Shown here piece after piece: positions 48,722-59,200 of a stretch of 64,000 bases of DNA. Location: positions 4,552,189 through 4,616,188 of the forward strand of contig CM019230.1 in NCBI GenBank assembly GCA_009741485.1. Direction: 5' to 3'. The stretch comes from Malurus cyaneus samueli (lineage: Eukaryota; Chordata; Aves; Passeriformes; Maluridae). The translations under genes and the position numbers were made by a program. The notes beneath the pieces were generated by a model. The model searched no databases, was not told the DNA's origin, and worked only from the letters and a program-made list of their open reading frames with translations. The first letter of the stretch is position 1. Every line of letters starts with the position of its first letter.

Positions 48722-48842
48722 GACCCCGGCCCAGCGAGGTTTCCCCATCTGATGCTGCTGGAGGATGCGGATGCTGCTCCGTGTGCTCGGGAACGCTGCG
48801 CCCGTACGCGCCAGGATGAGCAGGCACAGGCTCATCTCGGGT
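48722..48842. other. Short CpG-rich patch
   Basis: Eleven CpG dinucleotides fall in about 120 bp, including CCCGTACGCGCC, close to the number expected from base composition, whereas the rest of the window is CpG-poor. It is too short for a classical CpG island. Possible explanations are a conserved element, an unmethylated regulatory site or a young GC-rich insertion. No promoter or transcript start is visible beside it. Confidence 0.6.
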
Positions 48843-48871
48843 TTAATTAGTGAGAGCCTCGTAAGGGATGA

Positions 48872-48954
48872 CTCAGCTCTGTAAAAAGCACTGAAATAGC
48901 CCTAAACAAGCATCTCAGATCTGTAAAAGTGCTGAAATAACCCCAAATAAGCGT
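48872..48954. repeat. 42-bp tandem duplication
   Basis: Two units of 42 and 41 bp start CTCAG.TCTGTAAAA and continue GCTGAAATA.CCC.AAA.AAGC, with about eight differences. The duplication lies directly right of the CpG-rich patch. Confidence 0.88.
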
Positions 48955-49151
48955 AATGGAAATGTGATTTTGGAAACATTCGGGGAAGGGCGGCTCCGTA
49001 AAGGAGCTGAACAAACTGGGGGCTGCCACTGGATTTCTGCTGGATTAAAATTCATTTTCCAGTGCTCTTAGAAAAAAAACCAAAACATTTTCAGGCCAAA
49101 TAAATACTGCGGGAAAACAGGAGATTCCAAGTACTGCGCGTTGCACATTTT

Positions 49152-49245
49152 CTGTATAGAATAATAAAATTATTTGGGTTGGAAAGGACCTTAAATACCA
49201 TCCCATTGCACTCCCTTCCATGAGCAGGGACAGCTTCTCCAGCTT
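49152..49245 (-). mobile_element. CR1 LINE 3' fragment, minus orientation
   Basis: TATAGAATAATAAAATTATT, then TTGGGTTGGAAAGGACCTTA, and later CTTCCATGAGCAGGGACAGC, match the reverse complement of the avian CR1 3' end in order. This is a short, decayed copy, the opposite orientation to the copy at 35690-35937. It ends close to repeat B copy 1. Confidence 0.82.
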
Positions 49246-49331
49246 CATTTTCCTGGTGAATGAACCTGAGTGTGGGGCCAGGATCATTTTTGATCTATGA
49301 TAATATCCTTATTTACTAAGACAACCACACC

Positions 49332-49560
49332 TGAAACTCTGTGATGGAAAAAATGAACCAAAAATGCCAGCATTTCTCGTGGCTGGACAATATGCTAAGG
49401 AAACTACAAGATAAAATTGTTACATATTTATTTACAAGTTGCCAGTGGTGTAACTTGCCAAAAAACAAACCCAGAAAACAGGCGCAATATTTTCCTACCT
49501 CCTTGACAGAAACGGTCTGGAGAACGCAAACATCCAAATTTGTGTTTTAAATATGAATTT
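49332..49560. repeat. Dispersed repeat B, copy 1
   Basis: About 230 bp align with 52805-53040 in the same orientation. Shared phrases in order are TGAAAC.CTCTGAT, ATGGACAATATGCTAAGGAA (one base differs here), AAGATAAAATTGTT, CAAGTTGCCAGTGGTGTAAC, TTGCCAAAAAACAAA, AACAGGCGCAAT, CACCTCCTTGA.AGAAA and CAAACATCCAAAT. I do not recognise the family. The 73- and 69-codon frames here are not conserved in phase between copies by inspection. Confidence 0.88.
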
Positions 49561-50947
49561 CCCATGAGACAGAACATCAAATCAGCTTTCTTACAGCATT
49601 GTTGCAAACTGACACCCAGCAGCTGTTTGAGCTCATTAGATCACACCAGGCTGCTCTGCTTTCCTGCTACAACCTGAGAGTTGATTTAGTTGTGGGTGAG
49701 CTCAGACTCCACGCCAGACTCTCTTTCCCAGGAAATGTTCATCAATTCTCCTCTCTTAAACAAAGCACTCTTTCCTCAGAGCCCATCTGTTGAATTTGGG
49801 TGTTTTTATAACAATAAGAGTGTACCTGGATTTATAACAATAAGAGAGTACCTGGAAAAAAAACCCAGTGTGTTTGTTTTCAGAGGGGATGGCTTCAGTT
49901 TCCAGGTTCTATGTGTGCTGGTAATGCCATGAGCGTTCAGATTTAACATTTTAATTTAAATGGAGCAGCCTGAAGCAGAGAATTGCAGACCTCAGTGGGT
50001 TCTGCTTCGGGTACAGACAGAAACTCATCACATTATTAACTCCAGGTACTCAAAACTGGAGCACACTTTAGAAACTGAAGCACCTGCTTCAGTCATTTAT
50101 CCAATGGATTCATCCTCCTGAAACGTGGATGATCAAAAGCCTGGTTTTTATAGAGATTTTGGCTGCCTCTGCACTGGGCAGAGATGTTTTTAAGGGAAAT
50201 GTGAACAGGGGCATTCCCCAGAGATGGTGACAGCCACATGCAGTGGCCAACTGACAAAAACATCTAGGGATAAACATTTCAAAAGCACTCATATTTAAAT
50301 ATTTTAACCAATATTAATTTTAATATTTTATTTATAATATTTATAATATTTTAAACCAATATAAATAACACATTTTTTTCCCCATCTACTTTTCTAATGT
50401 AATATCTTATTGCCATTCAGGACTCTCAGTTGATATGTGGGCTCAGCTGTATCTGATGACTTGTCCTTGCAGCTGTAAAATAATAATTTGCAAACTTACA
50501 TGAGGTTTTTATTTTTGTTTGCACTTTTAAAGATAACCACCACATTAAGGAAAAAAATAAATAAGTAAAGGATTTGCCATCATGCCATGAGTCATCAGAG
50601 AGTAAATGCAACGTGCAGCAGCAAAGATGTAACACACGGTCTGTTAAAAGGAGAAGCTTTACTATCACAGGATGTAAAAAAGAAATAAAATTCCCACATT
50701 TCTTCTGTCGCTTTTCCACTGCCACCCAGCCAACTGTCAGCTTGTTCCACCTGCAGAATTCTGTGTTTGCAACCCACAGCATTAATAGAGGCAGTCCTTG
50801 CTGCCAAAAGGCAGCCCTGGGAGGGGACGTGGCGGGGAAAACAGCAGTTTGTGTTTCACACTTCAGGGGAGCTGTGGGGATGCTCAGCTCTGCCCACACA
50901 CACACACTCCCTGCAAGACCAGGATGCTAAACAGAATTTGTGAAAAT
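49561..50947. other. Non-coding unique sequence, no gene seen
   Basis: No gene was recognised. The interval includes a 26-bp tandem duplication (49806-49855) and AT-rich DNA at about 50290-50375 with repeated ATATTT/TAATATT words. Frames at 50426-50930 are open on both strands together and show no motif. Confidence 0.62.
49806..49855. repeat. 26-bp tandem duplication
   Basis: TTATAACAATAAGAG followed by GTACCTGGA occurs twice with one or two differences, directly adjacent. Confidence 0.9.
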
Positions 50948-51160
50948 AAAAAAAAAACAAACAAGCAAACAAGCAAACAGAAAAAAACCCCAACCAAACA
51001 AAAGTCAAAAATTGAAAAAAAAACCAACCAAAAGAAAAAAAAAAACAAAACCCAAAGCCCAAATGCAACAATAAAAAACACAAAAAAACCCCAAACCAAC
51101 CAACAAAAAAAAACCAAAACAAAAAAAAAACCCAAAAATAAACCCCCAAACAAACCACAT
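50948..51160. repeat. A/C-only simple tract, about 210 bp
   Basis: The plus strand is composed almost wholly of A and C (CAAA, CCAA, AAACCCC words), with only a few G and T. The 165- and 145-codon minus-strand frames rich in Phe, Leu and Cys, and the Lys/Thr/Asn/Gln/Pro plus-strand frame, are by-products of the skew. It may be a heavily expanded A-rich tail, but the sequence before it was not recognised as a known element. Confidence 0.88.
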
Positions 51161-52804
51161 GCCTTGCTAAGGGAAACAACTGCTGTTCTGTAAGGAGAAA
51201 AGCACAGATGGGCTCTCCCATCCGAGGGGCTGAGGGCACTGGTGGAATGTTGTACAGAGAAATGGGGCCATTGCCAATCCCACAGACACCACTTAGAGCC
51301 GAGCTGTGCTTCTGTAAGCAATGGAAACGACTTTCATTCATATTATGAAGCAATAAAAATCACAGCAAAATAATTATTGATGTTGTTATAATAGAGGATA
51401 AATCCCAGCCGACTCGATGAAAGTCATGGATTACATGGATTACATTTGCCAAAAAAAATTAAAAATGCAAGCAGTATATTTTCTCAATGTTTTAATGAGG
51501 CACAGTCAATTTTTAGTATTGTGTTTTTACCACTCTCTCCCTGGCAGAAAGCAGCACTTAAAATTAATGTGACTAATCTGCTAATTCCTCCAAGTTTAGT
51601 CAGGTCTAGTTCACTTCAGAGTTGGAAACATTCTGTTAATGTTTTAACACATGGAGAAGCTTTTAGTGGTGAACTCTTTCTAATTATGGAGTCCTTCCCA
51701 AAGTGCAAACAGAGCTGTTCTTAAATGCTCTGAGATCCCTTTTACAAGATCTGGATTATCAAAACTGCAGAGCTGCGCAGTCGTAGAGTTAAGTCTATAT
51801 ATTTCAAAGGACTTCACAAATGTTAATTAAAATCTGATCCTGCTCACAGAGCCGTGCAGAAATCACTGTTTTTCATCTATAACCAGGATCCACAACCCTG
51901 AACCTTCTTTTTGTACTTAGTTATCAGCAGCCAGGCACCAAGATCCAGCTCCTCATTTCCCAGATTTTCTCCCTGCATGGAAAACTCCCTGAAAATGTGG
52001 GGGGAACACGAGGTTTGTGCAGCTCTGAGTGCTCACACTGGGATTTCCAGCGACTCCCTTTAGGTTTTGAAGTTTGAAACCTGAGACAGAGAAAAATTTT
52101 GGGAAAAAAAAAAAAAAAAAGGCCACCAGTTGAAGGCTGTTATCCTCTCCTGCTCTGCCCGAACAGAAGTTGCTTCCCAATTACCTGCCTGCCACTGTGA
52201 TGATGGATTTCAGTGCTTTATGAACAGCACATGCAGCTCTTCTGTGTTTAGATAAGAGATTACGAGGACTATCAATCCTCACACTCTTGCATTCAACATT
52301 AACCCTGTCTGGAATTAAGCTGCTTCTTCCATGGACCAGTATTTTGTGATATATCAGTGGTAATTCCAACAAGCACGAGGGAGGGATCCAACCTGCCAGG
52401 GGTGGTTTAGAAATGGTTTTGGCTGGTTAAATTTATTTTTCCTGCCAATTTGAGGGCATTTGAAGATAAATGGTCACAAAAGCCTGTTATGACAGCATAT
52501 TCTGATATGAGGGTCTGAATTAAAGCTCACTCATGGTGAATTCTCTCTTTGCTCCTTTGTTAGCAGGGACAGCATGGTCTGAAAATTTGGGAAGATGCAT
52601 GGAAAAGGAGTAATATTTGAAGTTTAATCCTGACAAAGTGAGTCTGTGAGCTCAGGACAGGTAGTTCATGTCTCTACCCATCTTATGCAAATCATAGAAA
52701 AAACACCTTGGCACTGATCATGGTCTTCAAAAGATTTAATTTTTGAAAAGGGCTCAGTACTGGGTGTAATACCAAAAATATGTGCTGTGTGAGGCAACAA
52801 CATT
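51161..52804. other. Non-coding unique sequence, no gene seen
   Basis: No gene was recognised. Repeat-free AT-rich sequence at 51340-51480 has ATTA cores. A 17-A run lies at 52104-52120. Short frames carry no motif. Confidence 0.62.
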
Positions 52805-53040
52805 TGAAACCCTCTGATCCAAAAAAGGAACCAAAGATGCCAGAATTTCTCTGGACATGGACAATATGCTAAGGAAATTAAAAGATAAAATTGTTGTACA
52901 TTGTTTTATTCACAAAACCTGCAAGTTGCCAGTGGTGTAACTTGCCAAAAAACAAATCCAGAAAACAGGCGCAATTTTTTCCACCTCCTTGATAGAAAAG
53001 GTTTAGAGAACACAAACATCCAAATATGTGTATATTAATA
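52805..53040. repeat. Dispersed repeat B, copy 2
   Basis: This is the second same-orientation copy of the repeat at 49332-49560, about 3.5 kb downstream. A few extra bases (around ACATTGTTTTATTCACAAAACC) are present here compared with copy 1. Both copies fade into AT-rich sequence on the right and have unrelated flanks on the left. Either an old transposed element or a local segmental duplication would explain the pair. Confidence 0.88.
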
Positions 53041-53993
53041 TTCACAAATACTGAGCTGTCTTTGTGCTCAGTATTAAAACAGTCTCATGTGAAGTAATTC
53101 ATTGTAAGTATTAGGTGATGCTTAAAAAAAAGATTATAAAAATATTTTAGATATTTAGGATACATCACCTGCTACGAGGGAAGTGTTTTAGGAGCAGCAG
53201 CTTTGGAATCTTCATGCCATGGGATTTCATGCCATGAAATGTGTCCCTGGCTCCTGAGCAGTGGCAGTGCTCATTAGTGAGCTCCTTCCAGAGCTAACAA
53301 ACAACAATTTACACCCTGTGTTCACACGGCCTCGCTGAGAAATCACAGGTTCTGCCCTTGGCTTTCACAGCCAGACACAAAATGTCTAAATATTCCCTCT
53401 GCTTTGCCATGTGCTGCCTGTCCTTTTGCTCCCCACGACAGCTCACCCAGGAAATCCTCGATTCCCTTCAGTTCCGCGCAGCATTTGAGAGGTTTAAAGC
53501 AACAGGAATCAGCCTTTCCACGTTTTTTTTTTCAGAATTTCCTCTCTGAAAGCCAAGAAACTGCCCTGACAAAATGCCAGTGCCTCATGGTGGGCACAGG
53601 GGTGATTCCCAGCTCCAGGGATGCCAAGCTCCAAGGCTGGTACCCAACAGCTGATAAAGAGCCAAATTCTGGCACCTTTGCTGGCCTGAAGGGATGATTT
53701 ATTGTGATTAATCCTCCTGCAGTGCCAGACTGTGCTGTCCCATGGTGAACAAGGACTGTCACTGTTGTCACCCTTCTTCTGGCATCGCCTGGGGCTGAGC
53801 TGGCTGGAATGGCCCCTCTGGACCAGCTGAGTGATGCTCAGGGAGGAATTTCCAGCCAGCCTGGGAGAACCCAGCAGTGTGAGGGTTCAGCATCACCCGT
53901 GAGTGCTCACAGACAGTGATTTGACTGCCTACAGGGCAGCTCAGCAGGATTTCCCAATAAATCCCTGAGCAGAGCGTTCCCTAATGCCTGCTG

Positions 53994-54048
53994 GAAATCA
54001 ATGCATGGGGGGGGTGTTCAGAAATCAATGCCTGGTGGGTGATTTTCA
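53994..54048. repeat. 27-28-bp tandem duplication
   Basis: Two units start GAAATCAATGC.TGG and end with TTCA. The first contains a run of eight G's where the second is interrupted. Confidence 0.85.
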
Positions 54049-54259
54049 GACATTTGGCATTTCTTACTCACTACACACGGAGATCAGTTTGAACAGCGGG
54101 TTTACAAATGGGCTTAGCACCTAAAAACCCCTCAAAGCAATGAGAAATGAAAGAGCACGGATCCTTTTTTAGGATGTGACCTCACATTTTCAGGGCACAG
54201 CTTTTCCTCCTGTGAAGTGGCCCAGCCTCATTTATTTTTGCTGCATTTACAGTAAGTCC

Positions 54260-54283
54260 TTTTTTTTTTTTTTTTTTTTTTTT
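54260..54283. repeat. Poly-T run (24)
   Basis: Twenty-four consecutive T's. On the minus strand this gives a chance Lys run in a 115-codon frame, which I do not regard as a gene. Confidence 0.95.
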
Positions 54284-55339
54284 GGTTAAAACATGCATTT
54301 TAGAGCATAAAACAATCACTTCCAGACCACAATATGTCTGATGCAAAGTGTTTTTCTCCCCCTCTAGCATAAGATCATGAGACACTCTCTGTGTTAAAAC
54401 CAGGCTACATCCAGATAAAGTTAATTTAGAAATAGGGTCACTGCATTTAAATAAAATCTTCCTTCCATTTCTACCAGCTAAAGAACAGACACTGCACAGG
54501 AAAGAGTAATTCATGTTCCAGCCTGTCACAATTTAAGGATTTTGCAGGAGTACAACATGAATTACACTGCTCTGAGCACTGCATGATGATCTCAGAGTAT
54601 TTTTTTCCTTTTAGCTGTGATTGGCCCTGGGGGTGTTGCTCTGCACATCCCCACTGATGCAGCAGTGCCAGTGGAAATTCATCCCCCAAGGAAACACGTG
54701 ATGCTGGGAACCCCAAAGATTCCTTCCAGGAGACTCACAGTAGCAAAAATTGCAGTGAGAGATTGAGAATTTTCTAATTTTCATTTCCTTTTTTAATTTG
54801 AGACAAGGAAAGATTCCCTCCAGACTGAAAATACCACATCTCTGACCAAGGGGTATTTTTCAAAACTGCTGAGAATGGTTTTGTTGAGCCCCAGAGCTGC
54901 AAGGACACATCCTGTGACAAACACATCGGGCTTGTTGCCGTTTAGTTTCTCATAATCCCTACAAATCAGGCTACAAAAGGAGCTGGAGATGTTCCTCAGG
55001 AGCCAGAAAAGGAATTATCACCCCATGGCAAGCATCAGCCAGCCCACAGATGGTTGTGAGATGTGGATGGGGCAGAGGAGAGGAAAGCAGAAAAGGAGTA
55101 GAAGTTAAAGGGCTGAAATGGTGGGGTTGATGGTGTTTTCTGCTTGCATTCCACTCTGAATTTGGTGATAAATTCCAGGGAATCAACCCCTGCACTCTTG
55201 GGGGAATATCTCCAGGCAGCACAGAGGAGTGGAGTCCCAAAATGCCACCAGCAGCACAAAGTGTGGCCTCCTACCAAAGGAATCTCCAGCAAATGACAAA
55301 TAAAGGATTATCTCCCTGGAGCACTGGCCCCTCCAGCTC

Positions 55340-55640
55340 AGGATTTATAGCTTTTCAAGTTATTAGCTTTTTAATTAACACCGAAAGATTTGAAAGCACC
55401 TAACTGTATTGTACAGTAATTGTATTAACAAATTACAGACACGAAAATTAAAATTCGGCTGCTCTAATATTCTGTTTGAAAACGTTCAAACAGAGCTGGT
55501 GTTTTGCTAATAAATGCTTCTCAGATGTTGTGTTTGCAAATGAAAAGAGAAAATGTACCTTTATAGTATTCCTTTAAGTGCTTCTGCCCTCATTAGGAGT
55601 TAATCAGCAAATACAAACGGCACTCCAAGCTTTGGGGATG
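55340..55640. promoter_or_regulatory. Candidate conserved non-coding element
   Basis: Three hundred repeat-free bases contain GTTATTAGC, TTTAATTAACACCG, CAGTAATTGTATTAAC, GCTCTAATATTC, TTTTGCTAATAAATGC, CCTCATTAGGAG and GTTAATCAGC, with isolated CpGs retained in ACACGAAAA, ATTCGGC and AAACGTTC. An inverted pair, GTTTGAAAACGTTCAAAC, lies near 55472. The texture is that of an ancient enhancer, but conservation must be measured. Confidence 0.36.
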
Positions 55641-56173
55641 CCCCTTCTTTAACCTCACTCCAGTCAGAACAGCTCCCTAAATTAAAACTGTTTACACATT
55701 AAGGCAGCATTTCTACACCAGCATTCTGGAGAGAATCAGCTGCATTTCCTCCCTTTTTTTTCCCCTTTCTGCATTGATAAGTGCTGGGATACACATATGC
55801 ACCAGGAAGGGATTGAAGATTGTGTAACACTAAAAGTGTCAGTTTTTACACTTCATTTACACACTCAGAAATGAGTGTTGTCCCTTTCTAGCCAGCCAAA
55901 TACACAAATTTCCTTCCTCACCCAAAAAATCCATGCCAGGCAGGCAGGCATTTGCCAATCCCTGTGTTTAAGAAGCCAAAACACCATTTCCAAACTGCAC
56001 CCACCCGGCTCTTGCAGTTTTCAGGGCAGTTCAGGGTTGGAAAGAAGGGGAGCAAGGGGGAGAAAAACCTTGCTGATGGATCAGATGGAGCCCAAACCTC
56101 ACCAAAGTGGGGAAGGGATTCCAGCAGAGCTCCCCAGGGGGAGACACTTGATTTAACACAGCATGGTGCTCTG

Positions 56174-56220
56174 GGATAAATGATAAAAGATAAATGATAA
56201 ATGATAAATGATAAATGAAA
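56174..56220. repeat. (GATAAAT)n 7-bp tandem repeat
   Basis: About six units of GATAAAT or close variants run in tandem. The unit contains GATAA, a GATA-factor core, so the array could incidentally hold several such sites. Confidence 0.9.
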
Positions 56221-59200
56221 TGAAAAAGCCAAGGGCAGCATGTGCTGCCCAACAGCTCCATGCTGTCACCTTGCAAAGGCTCAGAAAAGGCTTTTCTATC
56301 ATTAATACCTCACCTAATCTGAATAATGAGCTGCTGTTTAAAGTTTCCAAGGCTCACACAACTCTGTGAGGAGGCCCCTGCCTCAAGGAGATGATTTATA
56401 AAGTCTCATAATTTCATTAAAGTTAGGTTACTACTGAAAATGTTTGTTCTTCTGCTAAGCAGAACCTCAAAATAAAGTTAGAATATCAGGCTACAAAAAT
56501 TACAAGCATGTAGGCAAAGGGTACCAGGAATACACAAAGAGTATGGAAAATATTGAAAAGGGTCTATAAAGTATCAAAAAGGAGATATAAAATATATAAA
56601 AAAATGTATAAAAGTCCTCACACAAAGCTCAGCTTGCTGCTGCTGAGAGTCATTAGCGCCCGTTTGGAATTCAGAGAGCTGGAAAGGAGCAGCCACCAAA
56701 CTTTGAAGACTTCAAATCCTAACGAATTAAATTCAAGCAAAACGAATTAAAAAATAAAAACCAAGGTAAGAAGACAGCTGTGAACTCTGCTCAAGATCCC
56801 ATCCACCCCCAAACACGACCCACAGCAGTTGAAATAACTTTTGAAATCTTTCCCCTTCTCCCCGAGTGCTACCTTAGCTGCTTCTAATTATTACAGTTAA
56901 ATGTAGAAAAGTTTTAAGTGTAGGCTTTAAAAATCCTTTTAAAGATAACTTGAGGGAGTTGAGATCAGGAAAAGCAAGAATTAAATAAGCTTTCTGCCTT
57001 TTCCAATCTGCATTGCTTTTCCACCCAGTGCCCCGGCCTTTCATCCTCCTCTGTGACTGTTCAAGAGGGTTCATTAACAACCATCTTCAGAAAGAATAAG
57101 GAAGAAGGATGGAAAATGCGATTGCTGGCAGATTTAAATGCATTTCTGTGGCTGGCCTGGCATGCAGGGGGAGGGGGATTCTGACAAGGTTGGGGTTTCT
57201 GTGCGGCTCATGAAGGATAACTATTCTGGAAGTGCTTTGTTTGTATTTAGAGATTTATTCAGGATATTCTCTTTGATAATTGTGGGAGAGAACTTTGCAA
57301 ATGTGAGCTGCCACTTGCCTTTGCCTTCCTGATGAGAAATTTCCCAAATGATGCACAATTACATCAAGGAGTGAGTCAGTCCCTGATTCCCACAAACTAT
57401 GGATGATCCATGAGTACCTGGTACATGTGAAACTCAACCCAGAGCTGCACAGAAAATCAGTCAAAATCAATGCTGCTGCTGCACCTAAAGATCTGTATGG
57501 GTTTATGAGTAAAGGAACTTGGTTTCAGCTCATCATTGCCAATGATACAGGTTGGTCTTTTTCTTTGCATTTTGTTATAAAGTTAACAAAGAAAAGGGAA
57601 AAAATTAGAAGATCTGCGGCTCTCTCTCCTCACCAGCTCCTCTGTGCACCCTTCTCCTTCAGAATTCCCAGTATTTCATTCTGTGGGTTCATTTTCACTC
57701 AGCAGAATTTCTCAGGTCAGCCTCAAATTCTTCCAGCACGTGCACCAGGAGAAGCCCAAAGCAGCCCTGTATTTCCTCAGGATGGCCACGTCCCAATCCT
57801 TCATCCTTCAGCCAAAAGAAAAACCAGGAGTTCAAGACAGTGCCACGGTCAGGAGAGACACAGCACGAGTCAGAAAATCAATATGGAACACAACATATGA
57901 GAAAAAGTTAATATATTATGGCTGAAAATAGGCTGTCACTGAGGAGCTGGAATTTTCATTCCTTTTAAACAGCTGGAGACCAGAAATCCCCATATCTGCC
58001 TTTAAAGGATGTCACTGAAGACCCATCAGGTGGAAGGGCACACAGAACTAAGGCAGGAAGGGACAGGAATACTGTGAAAAATTTTTAAAAAATCACAGTT
58101 TTAAGTGACAGTCCTGTTGGTAGCAGGAGATGGTTTCCAAACAACAATATCCACTGAAAACTGTCAATACTGTTGTTTGGAAATTGTGGTTTGTTTTTTT
58201 TTTAAACTTATCCACTATCCACAGTGACAAAAATCTATCAGCAGGCACGTTGGCTGGCATTTGGATTGCTGTTCTGCTATCCCCCAGTGAAAGCAGAAGG
58301 ATTCAGACGGGTTTCAGTTATTTTCTGTGCAGGGGACATAAACATCCTAAAGATTCCAGCTTGCAATCATTAGGACAGTAATGTTTTTGCTAAAACCAAC
58401 AGTGTTTTCACCCAAACCGTGAAAAAAAGCAGCTGTAGGATATCTGCTTACCCTTCCAATTAGGGAGAAAGCAGGTATGAGGCAGAAAATATTGTTTGGA
58501 TCACACTCTGCCTGACCTTTTGAGGTTGCCTGCATTCTTATTTGCAGCTCCTTGGATTTGCGCAAATTAATATATTTATCTCAGCTAGAAAGATAAACAA
58601 AACCAAATTCATAAATATAGATTTATTTTCCCTGACTGACTCTAAAAGTGAAACATTTACTGTTTCGCTCATGTCACTTAAAGCCTGTCTAACAATTGCA
58701 TTTGCAGGAGAAAACACATGCACATAAATAAATAAAATTTAGTCCCTTGGGCCTCCTGTGTGGATCCTGATTTGGGGCAACCTTTTGTTGTGCTGAGCAT
58801 ATTAAGGGTCTGTGCACTGCTAAAACCAGGTCATGGTCCTCAAAAATGTATTTACTTCAGGAAGATTGCAAAAAGATCATTGAAAAAGGCTGAAGAAATC
58901 AGAGCTAAAATTCTCAATACAATGATCATTGGTCACTCACTGCATGATCTCTCACTGCATCAAATACTGGATTTTTTCCAATATAGTCAATTTTTTTCAC
59001 TCACCCCTGGCTTCTTTAATTACTCAGCTCTTCCTGGCCCTCAGGAATTTCTAACCCAGCTTTCCTGGTGGCAGTAGTTATGGTTGGGATCACAAAGCAT
59101 TAACCAAACCCAAGGAAGAATGCTGTCATCTCCATTCCAATGGAAACAGATTTTATGCTGTCACTTCTGAAAAACAAACAAAGAAACAAGCAACCCCCCC

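Larger units (their letters stand above)
53041..56173. other. Non-coding unique sequence, no gene seen
   Basis: No gene was recognised. A 27-28-bp tandem duplication lies at 53994-54048 and a 24-T run at 54260-54283. A TAAT-rich block at 55340-55640 is listed separately. Frames of up to 115 codons are mixed on both strands. Confidence 0.62.

Noticed and set aside
50856..51353. 165- and 145-codon minus-strand frames rich in Phe, Leu and Trp
   Set aside because: They are produced by the A/C-only tract, which reads as T/G on the minus strand and has few stops in some frames.
57403..57900. 165-codon plus-strand frame
   Set aside because: It has no domain, overlaps another plus-strand frame of similar length, and shows no neighbouring exon signal.
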